A stretch of DNA of 64,000 nt from the NCBI RefSeq assembly GCF_001439845.1, contig NZ_JYLO01000002.1, forward strand, positions 248,001 through 312,000. Direction: 5' to 3'. The stretch comes from Pseudomonas lactis (lineage in GTDB: Bacteria > Pseudomonadota > Gammaproteobacteria > Pseudomonadales > Pseudomonadaceae). Below are positions 32,240-41,284 of this stretch, one piece after another; positions within the stretch are counted from its first letter, which is position 1, and each line of letters opens with the position of its first letter. The notes under the pieces are model-generated. The model was not told the origin of the DNA. It did no database searches and saw only the letters and a program-made list of their open reading frames with translations. Made by a program: the position numbers and the translations under genes.

Positions 32240-33190
32240 TCAGCGATGCGCGACGCCAGGCAGTACGCATAGCATCTCGTACAGCAAGTTGGCGCCCAGC
32301 AGCGAGGTGTTGCCGGTGGTGTCGTAGGGCGGCGACACTTCTACCAAGTCGCAACCAATCAGATCGAGGCCCTGGCAGCCGCGGATGATTTCGATGGCCT
32401 GGATGGTGGTCAGCCCGCCGATTTCCGGGGTGCCGGTGCCGGGCGCCCAGGCGGGGTCGATGCCATCGATGTCGAAGCTCAGGTACACCGGGCCGCCGCC
32501 GACTTTTTCTCGCACTTCGGCCATCAGCGGCGCCAGGGAGTGATGCCAGCATTCTTCGGCCTGGACCACGCGAAAGCCTTGCTTACGGCTCCAGTTGAAG
32601 TCTTCGGCGGTATACCCCTGGGCACGCAAGCCGATCTGCACCACGCGGTCGCAATCGAGCAAGCCTTCTTCCACGGCGCGGCGGAAGGTGGTGCCGTGGG
32701 CAATTTTCTCGCCGAACATATGGTCGTTGACGTCGGCGTGGGCATCGATATGCACCAGCCCGACCTTGCCATGTTTTTTGTGGATCGCCCGCAGGATCGG
32801 CAGGGTGATGGTGTGGTCGCCGCCCAGGGTCAGGGGGATGACGTCGTGCTCGAGAATCTCATCGTAGGCCTCTTCGATGATGCGCACCGCGTCGAGCAGG
32901 TTAAAGGTATTGATCGCCACGTCGCCGATATCGGCCACTGACAGTGAGTCGAACGGGGCGGCGCCGGTGGCCATGTTATAGGGCCGGATCATCACCGATT
33001 CGGCGCGGATTTCCCGAGGGCCGAAGCGCGTACCGGCGCGCAGCGAGGTGCCGATATCCAGGGGTACGCCGATAAAGGCAGCATCCAGGCCCTTGGCCGT
33101 TTGCAGGTGGGGAAGACGCATCATGGTGGCGATGCCGGCGAAGCGCGGCATTTCGTTGCCGCCCAGTGGTTGGTGGAGAATCTTGTCCAC
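32240..33190 (-). CDS. gbuA: Guanidinobutyrase/agmatinase (ureohydrolase family)
   Basis: A 316-residue binuclear manganese ureohydrolase. All metal ligands are visible: GGDHTITLP near residue 122, HIDAHADVND near 147-156, and SFDIDGIDPAWAPGTGTPE near 238. Members split 4-guanidinobutyrate or agmatine to urea plus amine. The length, context (symporter, divergent LysR) and PA1421 position favour 4-guanidinobutyrase GbuA over agmatinase SpeB. Substrate choice between the two is inference. It shares a promoter region with gbuR, where a REPIN and an LTTR-like site lie. Confidence 0.85.
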   Translation of the reverse strand: MDKILHQPLGGNEMPRFAGIATMMRLPHLQTAKGLDAAFIGVPLDIGTSLRAGTRFGPREIRAESVMIRPYNMATGAAPFDSLSVADIGDVAINTFNLLDAVRIIEEAYDEILEHDVIPLTLGGDHTITLPILRAIHKKHGKVGLVHIDAHADVNDHMFGEKIAHGTTFRRAVEEGLLDCDRVVQIGLRAQGYTAEDFNWSRKQGFRVVQAEECWHHSLAPLMAEVREKVGGGPVYLSFDIDGIDPAWAPGTGTPEIGGLTTIQAIEIIRGCQGLDLIGCDLVEVSPPYDTTGNTSLLGANLLYEMLCVLPGVAHR

Positions 33191-33270
33191 GGGATTGCCT
33201 CGTTGTTTTAGTTGTCAGGGGCCGATTCTGCGAAAAGCCTGGCGTAGGAAGAATCGGCAGAGGCAAATAC

Positions 33271-33294
33271 TTAGTTCAGATTTTTCTAAACTAA
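33271..33294. promoter_or_regulatory. LysR-type operator candidate upstream of gbuA
   Basis: TTAGTT-CAGA/TCTA-AACTAA: perfect 6-base outer arms with partial inner symmetry (9 of 12 positions match across the two halves). The site is about 80 bases before the gbuA start. LTTR sites have this kind of interrupted dyad. The divergent LysR protein is the likely binder. Confidence 0.5.
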
Positions 33295-33318
33295 AGCCTG
33301 GGGTAAACTCCATCCAAA

Positions 33319-33407
33319 TGTGGGAGCTGGCTTGCCTGCGATGGCGGTCTGTCAGGGATAGACCGGGTGGCTGATACAGCGCCATCGCAGGCAAGCCAGC
33401 TCCCACA
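33319..33407. repeat. REPIN between divergent gbuA and gbuR
   Basis: TGTGGGAGCTGGCTTGCCTG on the left and its reverse complement ending AGCTCCCACA on the right, with GATGGCG/CGCCATC as an extension. It lies between the operator candidate and the LysR start, inside a divergent promoter region, which is an unusual place for a REPIN. Confidence 0.9.
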
Positions 33408-33434
33408 ATTTTAGTGTGCCCCCCTGGAGCCCCC

Positions 33435-34328
33435 ATGGCCAACGCCTTGCCCGACCTGAAACTCCTGCGCATCTTCGTCAGCGTCGTACGCCATCAAGGG
33501 TTTGCCAGCGCCCAGCACGAACTTAACCTGTCGACGTCGGCCATCAGCACCTACATGAGCCAACTCGAATTGGCCTTGGGTCTGGTGCTGTGCCATCGCG
33601 GCCGTGGCGGCTTCAGCCTGACCAGCAAGGGCGAGCTGTTTCATCAGGAAACCTTGCGCCTGTTGGGCGAACTCGAAGGTTTCGAGCAATACGCCGCTGC
33701 GTTGAAAGGCGAATTGCGCGGCACCCTCAAACTCGGGGTGCTCGACTCCACCGTCAGCGACAAGGCCTTGCCGTTCGCCGAAGTGATTGGCGCCTACAGC
33801 CTGGAGCACCCGGCGGTGCATTTGCACCTGTCGGTGATGAGCCCCTACGAATTGCAACTGGGGGTCCAGGACAATCGCCTGGACCTGGCCATCGGTGCGT
33901 TTTCCAACCGCATGAGTGGGCTGATCTACATGCCGCTGTACCGCGAACAGCACTGGTTGTATTGCAGCACCCGACATCCTCTGTTCAACGAGCGGCGCAT
34001 CCCGGAGCAAGTGATCACCCAGCAACGCATGGTCGGGCGAGGTTACTGGAGCCAGGCCGAACTGGCGCGCCACGGCTTCAAGCACAGCGCTGCGACGGTG
34101 GAAAGTATGGAGGCGCAGCTGATTCTGGTGTTGTCGGGCGCTTATATTGGCTACCTGCCGGAGCACTACGCCCAGGCCTGGGCGGACAAGGGCGACCTGC
34201 GCGTTTTGCTGCCAGCCACCTTCGGTTACCAGGCGCCGTTTTCGATGATCATGCGCCGTGGCCGCAGCCGCGAGCCACTGATCCAGACTTTTCGCGATTT
34301 GCTCAAGACCCAGCTCAACCAGGCCTGA
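33435..34328 (+). CDS. gbuR: LysR family regulator, probable GbuR
   Basis: A 297-residue LTTR. The winged helix-turn-helix lies at residues 6-66 (LKLLRIFVSVVRHQGFASAQ, HELNLSTSAISTYMSQLELA). The effector domain follows (LRGTLKLGVLDSTVSDKALP near 96). The ATG at 33435 is chosen because TGGAG lies 8 bases upstream; an ATG 21 bases earlier has no ribosome site. Divergent from the guanidinobutyrase gene, as gbuR is from gbuA in P. aeruginosa. It should activate gbuA on 4-guanidinobutyrate. Eight bases separate it from the DTW gene. Confidence 0.85.
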   Translation: MANALPDLKLLRIFVSVVRHQGFASAQHELNLSTSAISTYMSQLELALGLVLCHRGRGGFSLTSKGELFHQETLRLLGELEGFEQYAAALKGELRGTLKLGVLDSTVSDKALPFAEVIGAYSLEHPAVHLHLSVMSPYELQLGVQDNRLDLAIGAFSNRMSGLIYMPLYREQHWLYCSTRHPLFNERRIPEQVITQQRMVGRGYWSQAELARHGFKHSAATVESMEAQLILVLSGAYIGYLPEHYAQAWADKGDLRVLLPATFGYQAPFSMIMRRGRSREPLIQTFRDLLKTQLNQA

Positions 34329-34335
34329 AAACACC

Positions 34336-34935
34336 ATGTCCCGACCCCATTGCCCGCGCTGCCTGCGCCCGACCACGCACTGCCTCTGTGCGCTGATCCC
34401 CCACCTCGACAGCCGCACCCGCGTGTTGGTGTTGCAGCACCCGAGCGAGGTCGGCCATGCGCTCAATACTGCGCGGTTGGCGGCGTTGGGCCTGAACAAC
34501 GCGCAGTTGGTGGTGGGGGAGGTGTTTGATGATCTGCCTATGCTATTGAACCCGCCTGGCTATCGAGCACGCCTGTTGTTCCCGGCGGATGACGCCGAGC
34601 CGCTGCACGCCTACGCACCTGACGATCAGCCACTGCTGTTAGTGGTTCCCGATGGCACCTGGCGCAAGGCACGCAAGCTGTTGCACCTCAACCCTTTGTT
34701 GGCGGCGCTGCCCCGGGTGACATTGGCCGACGGCGGTGTTTCCCGCTATCGCTTGCGCAAGGCGCCGGGGCCTGGCGCCTTATCGACGGTCGAAGCGATC
34801 ACGCAAGCGTTGCAGGTATTGGAAGCGCCGACGTCGTTTGAGCCACTGCTCAAACCCTTTGAAGCGCTGATCGAAGTGCAGATTGCCGCGATGGGCGCTG
34901 AAGTTTTCCAGCGTAATCATAGCGACCCGACATAA
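34336..34935 (+). CDS. DTW domain protein, probable tRNA-uridine aminocarboxypropyltransferase
   Basis: A 199-residue protein. Four Cys at the N-terminus (CPRCLRPTTHCLC, residues 6-18) could bind zinc, and PDGTWRKARK near residue 112 is the DTW motif, followed by LSTVEAI. The E. coli homologue TapT (YfiP) transfers the aminocarboxypropyl group of SAM to uridine 47 of tRNA. It is probably cotranscribed with gbuR, a chance neighbour, since the products are unrelated in function. Confidence 0.88.
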   Translation: MSRPHCPRCLRPTTHCLCALIPHLDSRTRVLVLQHPSEVGHALNTARLAALGLNNAQLVVGEVFDDLPMLLNPPGYRARLLFPADDAEPLHAYAPDDQPLLLVVPDGTWRKARKLLHLNPLLAALPRVTLADGGVSRYRLRKAPGPGALSTVEAITQALQVLEAPTSFEPLLKPFEALIEVQIAAMGAEVFQRNHSDPT

Positions 34936-35040
34936 ACGCTGCTTATGCCTTTAAGCCATAAGCACCGCACTTTGCGTGATATGGCCCGCCGGCCTTTCCC
35001 GGTATGATGTGCGCCCCGCAGTCTGGATTGCGAATACGCC
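34936..35040 (+). promoter_or_regulatory. cysM promoter region with inverted repeat
   Basis: An 8-base-pair hairpin TGCTTATG/CATAAGCA lies at 34940-34964. A -10-like TATGAT at 35003-35008 is about 33 bases before the cysM start. No -35 of good quality is seen. The hairpin has no T run, so it is an operator or weak terminator candidate. Confidence 0.45.
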
Positions 35041-35943
35041 ATGACCTTGCAGTACCCAACAATCGCCGATTGCGTCGGCAACACGCCCCTGGTCCGCTTG
35101 CAACGCATGGCGGGTGAAACCAGCAATACCCTGTTGCTCAAACTTGAGGGCAACAACCCGGCCGGCTCGGTCAAAGACCGCCCGGCGCTGTCGATGATCG
35201 CCCGCGCCGAGTTGCGTGGGCAGATCAAGCCCGGCGACACCCTGATCGAAGCCACCTCCGGTAACACCGGGATCGCCCTGGCCATGGCCGCAGCGATCAA
35301 AGGCTACAAGATGGTGCTGATCATGCCCGACAACGGCAGCGCCGAGCGCAAGGCGGCGATGACCGCCTATGGCGCCCAGCTGATCCTGGTGACCCAGGAA
35401 GAAGGCATGGAAGGCGCCCGCGATCTTGCCGAGCGCATGGCCGCCGAAGGCCGTGGCGTGGTGCTCGATCAGTTCGCCAACGGCGACAACCCCGAGGCGC
35501 ACTACACCAGCACCGGCCCGGAGATCTGGCGCCAGACGCAGGGCACCATCACTCACTTCGTCAGCTCCATGGGTACCACCGGTACCATCATGGGCAACTC
35601 GCGCTACCTCAAGGAGCAGAACCCGGCGATCCAGATCGTCGGCTTGCAACCGATGGAAGGCGCGGCCATCCCGGGTATTCGTCGTTGGCCCGAAGAGTAT
35701 TTGCCGAAGATCTACAACGCCACGCGGGTAGACCGCATCATCGACATGGCCCAGCGCGAAGCCGAAGACACCACCCGGCGCCTGGCCCGTGAGGAAGGCA
35801 TCTTCTGTGGCGTGTCCTCCGGTGGCGCGGTGGCCGGTATGTTGCGCTTGTCCAAAGAAGTGGAAAACGCGGTGATCGTCGCGATCATCTGTGACCGAGG
35901 CGACCGTTACCTGTCGACCGGCATTTTCGACGAACCCAACTGA
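35041..35943 (+). CDS. cysM: Cysteine synthase B
   Basis: A 300-residue PLP enzyme. The PLP lysine is Lys44 or close, in [15 protein letters not shown]; the pyridine-ring loop [11 protein letters not shown] is near residue 76 and the phosphate loop [11 protein letters not shown] near 178. CysM makes cysteine or S-sulfocysteine from O-acetylserine. The stop codon overlaps the rlmD start by one base, so the two genes are cotranscribed. relA follows as in other Pseudomonas. Confidence 0.95.
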   Translation: MTLQYPTIADCVGNTPLVRLQRMAGETSNTLLLKLEGNNPAGSVKDRPALSMIARAELRGQIKPGDTLIEATSGNTGIALAMAAAIKGYKMVLIMPDNGSAERKAAMTAYGAQLILVTQEEGMEGARDLAERMAAEGRGVVLDQFANGDNPEAHYTSTGPEIWRQTQGTITHFVSSMGTTGTIMGNSRYLKEQNPAIQIVGLQPMEGAAIPGIRRWPEEYLPKIYNATRVDRIIDMAQREAEDTTRRLAREEGIFCGVSSGGAVAGMLRLSKEVENAVIVAIICDRGDRYLSTGIFDEPN

Positions 35944-37295
35944 TGGCCAAGCACGAGAGAGGCCTGCGCTTCCAACCGACAGGCGGCAGCCGGGCCCCAC
36001 AAATACCCGTGGGCAAGAAACAACGCCTGACCATCGAGCGCCTGGCCAATGACGGCCGAGGTATCGTGTTCTTTGAAGGCCGCACCTGGTTTGTGAATGG
36101 CGCGTTGGCCGGCGAAGAGGTGGAAGCACGGGTGTTGGGCGCCCATGGCAAAGTGGTCGAGGCGCGTACCGAGCGGGTGTTCCAGGCCAGTGAGTTGCGT
36201 CGCCCGGCACCCTGCGCCCATGTTGGCCGCTGCGGCGGTTGCAGCGTGCAGCACCTGCCCCATGAAGAACAACTTGCCCTGAAACAGCGCATGCTTGCCG
36301 AGCAATTGTCCCGGGTAGCCGGCGTCGAGCCGCAAGAGTGGGCAGCGCCGTTGAGCGGGCCGGAATTCGATTACCGGCGCCGCGCCCGCGTAGCCGTGCG
36401 TTGGGACGCCAAGGCGAAGCAACTCGAAGTGGGTTTTCGCGCCGTGGCCAGCCAGGACATCGTCGCTATCGATGATTGCCCGGTGCTGGTACAGGCCTTG
36501 CAGCCGATCATGCAGCGTTTGCCCACGATGCTGCGTCGTTTGAGCAAACCGCAGGCGTTGGGGCATGTGGAGTTGTTCAGCGGCTCGTCCATCGCGGTGT
36601 TGCTGCGGCATATGGCGCCGTTGTCCGAGGCTGACCTGCAGATCCTCAAGGAATTCTGCGCTTTCCATGACGCCCAATTGTGGCTGCACGGGGAAGGGCA
36701 GCCGGAGCCCGTTGAGCCGGGTCAGGCCCTGGGCTTTCGTTTGGATGCCTGGGACTTGGAGCTGGCGTACCGGCCGGGCGACTTTGTGCAGGTCAATGCC
36801 GGGGTCAACCAGGCGATGGTCGCCCAAGCGCTGCATTGGCTGGCGCCACAAGCCGACGAACGGGTACTGGACCTGTTTTGCGGCCTGGGCAACTTTGCCC
36901 TGCCACTGGCTCGCAATGTGCGCGAAGTGGTGGCGGTGGAGGGCGTGCAGGCCATGGTGGACCGTGCGGCGCTCAATGCCGTCAGCAACCATTTGCATAA
37001 CGCACAGTTTTTTCAGGCGGATTTGTCCCAGCCTTTGACTGACGCAGAATGGGCCAAACAGGGCTTTTCTGCGGTACTCTTGGACCCACCCCGCGATGGT
37101 GCCCTGGAGGTTGTGCGCAAACTTGCAGCCTTGGGGGCCAAGCGCCTGGTGTATGTGTCCTGCAACCCAGCCACGCTGGCGCGGGACACGGTTGAGTTGG
37201 TCAAGCAAGGCTACCGGCTAAAGCGTGCCGGGATCCTCGACATGTTTCCGCAGACCGCGCATGTCGAGGCCATGGCGTTATTTGAAGCGGGCTAG
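35943..37295 (+). CDS. rlmD: 23S rRNA (uracil-1939-C5)-methyltransferase
   Basis: A 450-residue enzyme. The N-terminal TRAM domain ([20 protein letters not shown]) covers about residues 20-80. The four Cys of the iron-sulfur cluster are [10 protein letters not shown] (residues 90-99) and a distal Cys in DDCPVL near 179. The SAM-binding part is [15 protein letters not shown] near 310. The catalytic Cys is in [11 protein letters not shown] near 400. It follows cysM with a 1-base overlap and precedes relA. Confidence 0.95.
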   Translation: MAKHERGLRFQPTGGSRAPQIPVGKKQRLTIERLANDGRGIVFFEGRTWFVNGALAGEEVEARVLGAHGKVVEARTERVFQASELRRPAPCAHVGRCGGCSVQHLPHEEQLALKQRMLAEQLSRVAGVEPQEWAAPLSGPEFDYRRRARVAVRWDAKAKQLEVGFRAVASQDIVAIDDCPVLVQALQPIMQRLPTMLRRLSKPQALGHVELFSGSSIAVLLRHMAPLSEADLQILKEFCAFHDAQLWLHGEGQPEPVEPGQALGFRLDAWDLELAYRPGDFVQVNAGVNQAMVAQALHWLAPQADERVLDLFCGLGNFALPLARNVREVVAVEGVQAMVDRAALNAVSNHLHNAQFFQADLSQPLTDAEWAKQGFSAVLLDPPRDGALEVVRKLAALGAKRLVYVSCNPATLARDTVELVKQGYRLKRAGILDMFPQTAHVEAMALFEAG

Positions 37296-37416
37296 GATGC
37301 CCGTTTAATCCGACTGGCCTGCGTTCTCCAGGGCCTGAACACTGCCACGGAGCTCGCAGTAAAAGTCGGCGATGATTTTGGCGCATCGAAGGTGCGTCGT
37401 AGGGAAGGTAAGCAAG

Positions 37417-39660
37417 ATGGTACAGGTGAGAGCACACCAGCCGATCAACACCGACGGCAGTATCAATCTCGAGGCATGGCTGGATCATGCCGTCAGTGTC
37501 GACCCGGCACTGGACCGTGAAGCCTTGAAAGCAGCCTGCGAGTTCGCTCGTGAGTCTGAACAGCAAGACAATGCGGCCAAGAACCTGTGGGCCGAAGGCA
37601 CTTCAAGTTTTCGCACTGGCCTGGAAATCGCCGAGATCCTGGCCGATCTCAAGCTGGACCAGGATTCGCTGATCGCCGCCGTGCTCTATCGCGGCGTGCG
37701 CGAAGGGCACATTGCGTTGCCGCTGGTCAGCCAGCGTTTCGGCGCGGTGGTGGCCAAGCTGATCGACGGCGTGCTGCGCATGGCGGCCATCAGCGCCAGT
37801 CTCAGCCCGCGCCAGTCGATGGTGCTGGGCACCCAGGGCCAGGTAGAGAACCTGCGCAAAATGCTGGTGGCGATGGTCGACGACGTACGCGTCGCCCTGA
37901 TCAAGCTGGCCGAACGCACCTGCGCGATCCGGGCGGTGAAGACCGCCGATGACGAAAAGCGCAACCGCGTGGCCCGCGAAGTCTTCGACATCTACGCGCC
38001 GCTGGCCCATCGCCTGGGCATCGGCCATATCAAGTGGGAGCTGGAGGATTTGTCCTTCCGCTACCTGGAACCCGACCAGTACAAACAGATCGCTACGCTG
38101 CTGCACGAACGGCGCCTGGACCGCGAGCGCTTTATCAGCGACGTGATGGGCCAGTTGCGTTCGGAGTTGCAAGCCACCGGCGTGGACGCCGACATCAGCG
38201 GCCGCGCCAAGCACATCTATTCCATCTGGCGCAAAATGCAGCGCAAGGGCCTGGCCTTCAGCCAGATCTACGACGTGCGTGCGGTGCGCGTGCTCGTGCC
38301 GGAAATGCGCGACTGCTACACCGCGCTGGGTATCGTCCACACGCTGTGGCGGCACATTCCCAAGGAATTCGACGACTACATCGCCAACCCCAAGGAAAAC
38401 GGCTATCGCTCGCTGCACACGGCGGTAATCGGCCCTGAAGGCAAGGTGCTGGAAGTGCAGATCCGCACCCACGCCATGCACGAAGAGGCCGAGCTGGGGG
38501 TGTGTGCGCACTGGCGCTACAAGGGCACCGACGTCAAGGCCGGGTCCAACCAGTACGAAGAGAAAATTTCCTGGCTGCGCCAAGTGCTGGAATGGCACGA
38601 GGAGCTCGGCGACATCGGCGGCCTGGCCGAACAACTGCGGGTGGATATCGAGCCGGACCGGGTCTATATCTTCACGCCTGACGGCCACGCTATTGACTTG
38701 CCCAAGGGCGCCACGCCGCTGGACTTCGCCTACCGCGTGCACACCGAAATCGGCCATAACTGCCGCGGCGCCAAGATCAACGGGCGCATCGTGCCGCTCA
38801 ACTACAGCCTGCAAACCGGTGAACAGGTCGAGATCATCACCAGCAAGCACGGCACGCCGAGCCGCGACTGGCTGAACCCTAACCTGGGCTACATCACCAC
38901 CTCGCGGGCGCGGGCGAAGATCGTCCACTGGTTCAAGCTGCAGGCGCGTGACCAGAACGTTGCCGCCGGCAAGACCTTGCTTGAACGCGAACTGGCGCGC
39001 CTGGGCCTGCCTCAGGTGGACTTCGACAAGCTGGCCGAAAAGGCCAACATGAAGATCGCCGAAGACATGTTCGCCGCCCTCGGTGCGGGTGACCTGCGCC
39101 TGGCGCAACTGGTCAACCTGGCCCAGCAACTGGTCGAGCCGGAGCGCGGCAACGAACAGCTGGAGCTGATCCCGCGCAAAGCCACGGGCTACAAGCCGGG
39201 CAAGCGCGGCGATATTCAGATCCAGGGCGTGGGCAACCTGATGACGCAAATGGCCGGCTGCTGCCAGCCACTGCCGGGCGACGCGATTGTCGGCTACATC
39301 ACCCAGGGCCGTGGCGTGAGCATTCACCGCCAGGACTGCGCCTCGGTGCTGCAACTGGGCGGGCGCGAACCGGAGCGGATCATCCAGGTCAGCTGGGGCC
39401 CGGTGCCGGTGCTCACTTATCCGGTGGACATCATCATCCGTGCCTACGACCGTTCCGGCTTGCTGCGTGACGTCTCGCAAGTGCTGCTCAATGAGCGGAT
39501 CAACGTGCTGGCGGTCAACACCCGTTCGAACAAGGAAGACAACACTGCGTTGATGTCATTGACCATCGAGATTCCGGGGTTGGACGCACTCGGGCGGTTG
39601 CTGGGGCGGATTTCCCAGTTGCCGAACATCATCGAAACCCGGCGCAACCGCACACCATGA
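37417..39660 (+). CDS. relA: (p)ppGpp synthetase RelA
   Basis: A 747-residue protein with the length and domain order of RelA: pseudo-hydrolase N-terminal region (to about 200; the metal-binding HD pair of SpoT is missing), synthetase region (GRAKHIYSIWRKMQ, then YRSLHTAVIGPEGK near 330-350), TGS domain (VYIFTPDGHAIDLPKGATPL near 410), helical and zinc-finger/CC domain with AGCCQPLPGD near 620, and ACT domain at the end. The ATG at 37417 has AGGGAAGG 10 bases upstream. It binds to stalled ribosomes and makes (p)ppGpp on amino-acid starvation. Confidence 0.96.
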   Translation: MVQVRAHQPINTDGSINLEAWLDHAVSVDPALDREALKAACEFARESEQQDNAAKNLWAEGTSSFRTGLEIAEILADLKLDQDSLIAAVLYRGVREGHIALPLVSQRFGAVVAKLIDGVLRMAAISASLSPRQSMVLGTQGQVENLRKMLVAMVDDVRVALIKLAERTCAIRAVKTADDEKRNRVAREVFDIYAPLAHRLGIGHIKWELEDLSFRYLEPDQYKQIATLLHERRLDRERFISDVMGQLRSELQATGVDADISGRAKHIYSIWRKMQRKGLAFSQIYDVRAVRVLVPEMRDCYTALGIVHTLWRHIPKEFDDYIANPKENGYRSLHTAVIGPEGKVLEVQIRTHAMHEEAELGVCAHWRYKGTDVKAGSNQYEEKISWLRQVLEWHEELGDIGGLAEQLRVDIEPDRVYIFTPDGHAIDLPKGATPLDFAYRVHTEIGHNCRGAKINGRIVPLNYSLQTGEQVEIITSKHGTPSRDWLNPNLGYITTSRARAKIVHWFKLQARDQNVAAGKTLLERELARLGLPQVDFDKLAEKANMKIAEDMFAALGAGDLRLAQLVNLAQQLVEPERGNEQLELIPRKATGYKPGKRGDIQIQGVGNLMTQMAGCCQPLPGDAIVGYITQGRGVSIHRQDCASVLQLGGREPERIIQVSWGPVPVLTYPVDIIIRAYDRSGLLRDVSQVLLNERINVLAVNTRSNKEDNTALMSLTIEIPGLDALGRLLGRISQLPNIIETRRNRTP

Positions 39661-39701
39661 ATAGCTGGATGGGCGCGAACTGAATTGTGTTAGCTGCTTC
39701 A

Positions 39702-39788
39702 TGTGGGAGCTGGCTTGCCTGCGATAGCATCACCTCGGTTTAACTGAAGCACCGAGTCGCGAGCATCGCAGGCAAGCCAGCGCCCACA
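39702..39788. repeat. REPIN between relA and mazG
   Basis: TGTGGGAGCTGGCTTGCCTG on the left and AGGCAAGCCAGCGCCCACA on the right, with one change in the right unit (CGCCC for CTCCC). It lies 41 bases after relA and 26 before mazG. Confidence 0.88.
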
Positions 39789-39814
39789 TTGGATTTTCAG
39801 CGGAAAGAGATACG

Positions 39815-40648
39815 ATGTATTCACTCGAAGACCTGCTGCACCTGATGAGCCGCCTGCGCGACCCGCAATACGGCTGCCCGTGGGACATCAAGCAAACCTA
39901 CGCCACCATCGTCCCGCACACGCTGGAAGAAGCCTACGAAGTGGCCGACGCCATCGAGCGCGGCGATTTCGATCACCTGCAGGGTGAGCTGGGCGACCTG
40001 CTGTTCCAGGTGGTCTATTACAGCCAACTGGCCCGGGAAGACGGGCGCTTTGAATTTGCCGGCGTGATCGACAGCATCACCCGTAAGTTGATTCGCCGGC
40101 ATCCTCACGTGTTCCCAACCGGCGACCTGTACGCGCCGCTGGATATCCCGCAGTTGAGCGAAGAACAGGTCAAGGAGCGCTGGGAGCAGATCAAGGCCGA
40201 GGAGCGCGCAGAAAAGTCCGACGCTCCCGAGCAACTCTCCCTGCTCGATGATGTGCCCACCGCCTTACCGTCGTTGTCCCGTGCGGCCAAATTGCAAAAG
40301 CGCGCCAGCCAGGTTGGTTTCGACTGGCCGTCCGCGTTGCCGGTGGTGGACAACGTGCGCGAAGAGTTGGACGAAGTGCTCGAAGCCATGGCCGATAACG
40401 ACTCGGTGGCTATCGCCGATGAAGTGGGCGACCTGTTGTTTGCCGCGGTCAACCTGGCGCGTCACCTCAAGGTCGACCCGGAAACCGCCTTGCGCGGTGC
40501 CAATGCCAAGTTCGAACGACGTTTCCGATTTATCGAACAAGCATTGCGCGATACGCACCAACCCATAGAAGATTGCACCCTCGAAGAGTTGGACGCCCTC
40601 TGGGGCGAAGCCAAACGCCAAGAAAAGAATGTGTCCAGCTGCGGTTGA
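39815..40648 (+). CDS. mazG: Nucleoside triphosphate pyrophosphohydrolase MazG
   Basis: A 277-residue protein with two MazG-fold halves. The N-terminal half has CPWDIKQTYATIVPHTLEEA with YEVADAIE (residues 21-50) and the acidic metal cluster in ELGDLLFQVVYYSQ. The C-terminal half repeats the pattern (VREELDEVLEAMADNDSVAI and ADEVGDLLFAAVN). It hydrolyses NTPs to NMP and PPi. As in E. coli, it follows relA, and is thought to limit the effect of (p)ppGpp. The REPIN lies between them. The next gene is 25 bases downstream. Confidence 0.95.
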   Translation: MYSLEDLLHLMSRLRDPQYGCPWDIKQTYATIVPHTLEEAYEVADAIERGDFDHLQGELGDLLFQVVYYSQLAREDGRFEFAGVIDSITRKLIRRHPHVFPTGDLYAPLDIPQLSEEQVKERWEQIKAEERAEKSDAPEQLSLLDDVPTALPSLSRAAKLQKRASQVGFDWPSALPVVDNVREELDEVLEAMADNDSVAIADEVGDLLFAAVNLARHLKVDPETALRGANAKFERRFRFIEQALRDTHQPIEDCTLEELDALWGEAKRQEKNVSSCG

Positions 40649-40673
40649 GCAGTTGCCTAAGTGAGTAAGCAGC

Positions 40674-41219
40674 ATGAGCCTTTCCCTTCGCGACCAGTTG
40701 CTCAAAGCAGGTCTGGTCAACCAAAAGCAGGCCAAGCAGGTCGGCAAAGAGAAACAGAAACAGCAGCGCCTGGTCCACAAAGGCCAGGCCGAAGTTGATG
40801 ATACCCAGGCGCGCCTGGCCGCCGAGGCCCAGGCCGAGAAGGTCAAGCGTGACCAGGAGCTGAACCGTCAGCAGCAGGAAAAAGCCGAGGCCAAGGCGCG
40901 TACTGCCCAGGTCAAGCAACTGATCGAGACCTCGCGCCTGCCCAAGCTGACCACCGAGGACTACTACAACTTCGTGGATGACAAGAAGGTCAAGCGCCTG
41001 TCGGTCAACACCTTGATGCGTAACAAGCTGAGCAACGGTTCCCTGGCGATCGTGCACCACGGTGGCGGCTACGAGGTGATCCCGCGCGAGGCGGCGCTGA
41101 AGATCCAGGAGCGTGCTCCGGAGCGTATCGTGCAGCTCAACATCCTCACCGAAAGCCAGGTGCCGGATGAGGACGATCCGTACGCCGCTTACCAGATCCC
41201 AGATGATCTGATGTGGTAA
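40674..41219 (+). CDS. DUF2058 family nucleoid/RNA-associated-like protein
   Basis: A 181-residue cytoplasmic protein (YaiL type). The N-terminal half is a long charged helix (LRDQLLKAGLVNQKQAKQVG, KEKQKQQRLVHKGQAEVDDT and QEKAEAKARTAQ; likely coiled coil to about residue 85). The C-terminal half is globular (KLTTEDYYNFVDDKKVKRLS, LAIVHHGGGYEVIPREAALK). The function is unknown. It closes the relA-mazG side and is followed by a long terminator. Confidence 0.85.
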   Translation: MSLSLRDQLLKAGLVNQKQAKQVGKEKQKQQRLVHKGQAEVDDTQARLAAEAQAEKVKRDQELNRQQQEKAEAKARTAQVKQLIETSRLPKLTTEDYYNFVDDKKVKRLSVNTLMRNKLSNGSLAIVHHGGGYEVIPREAALKIQERAPERIVQLNILTESQVPDEDDPYAAYQIPDDLMW

Positions 41220-41232
41220 ACCGCTAAAAACG

Positions 41233-41262
41233 ACAAACCCCGCCAAATGGCGGGGTTTGTAT
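41233..41262. terminator. Bidirectional terminator, DUF2058 / TonB receptor
   Basis: A perfect 12-base stem ACAAACCCCGCC/GGCGGGGTTTGT with loop AAAT. On the plus strand GTATTTAAA follows; on the minus strand TCGTTTTTAG follows. It separates the two convergent units. Confidence 0.9.
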
Positions 41263-41284
41263 TTAAACGTGCAGCACCAGCCTG

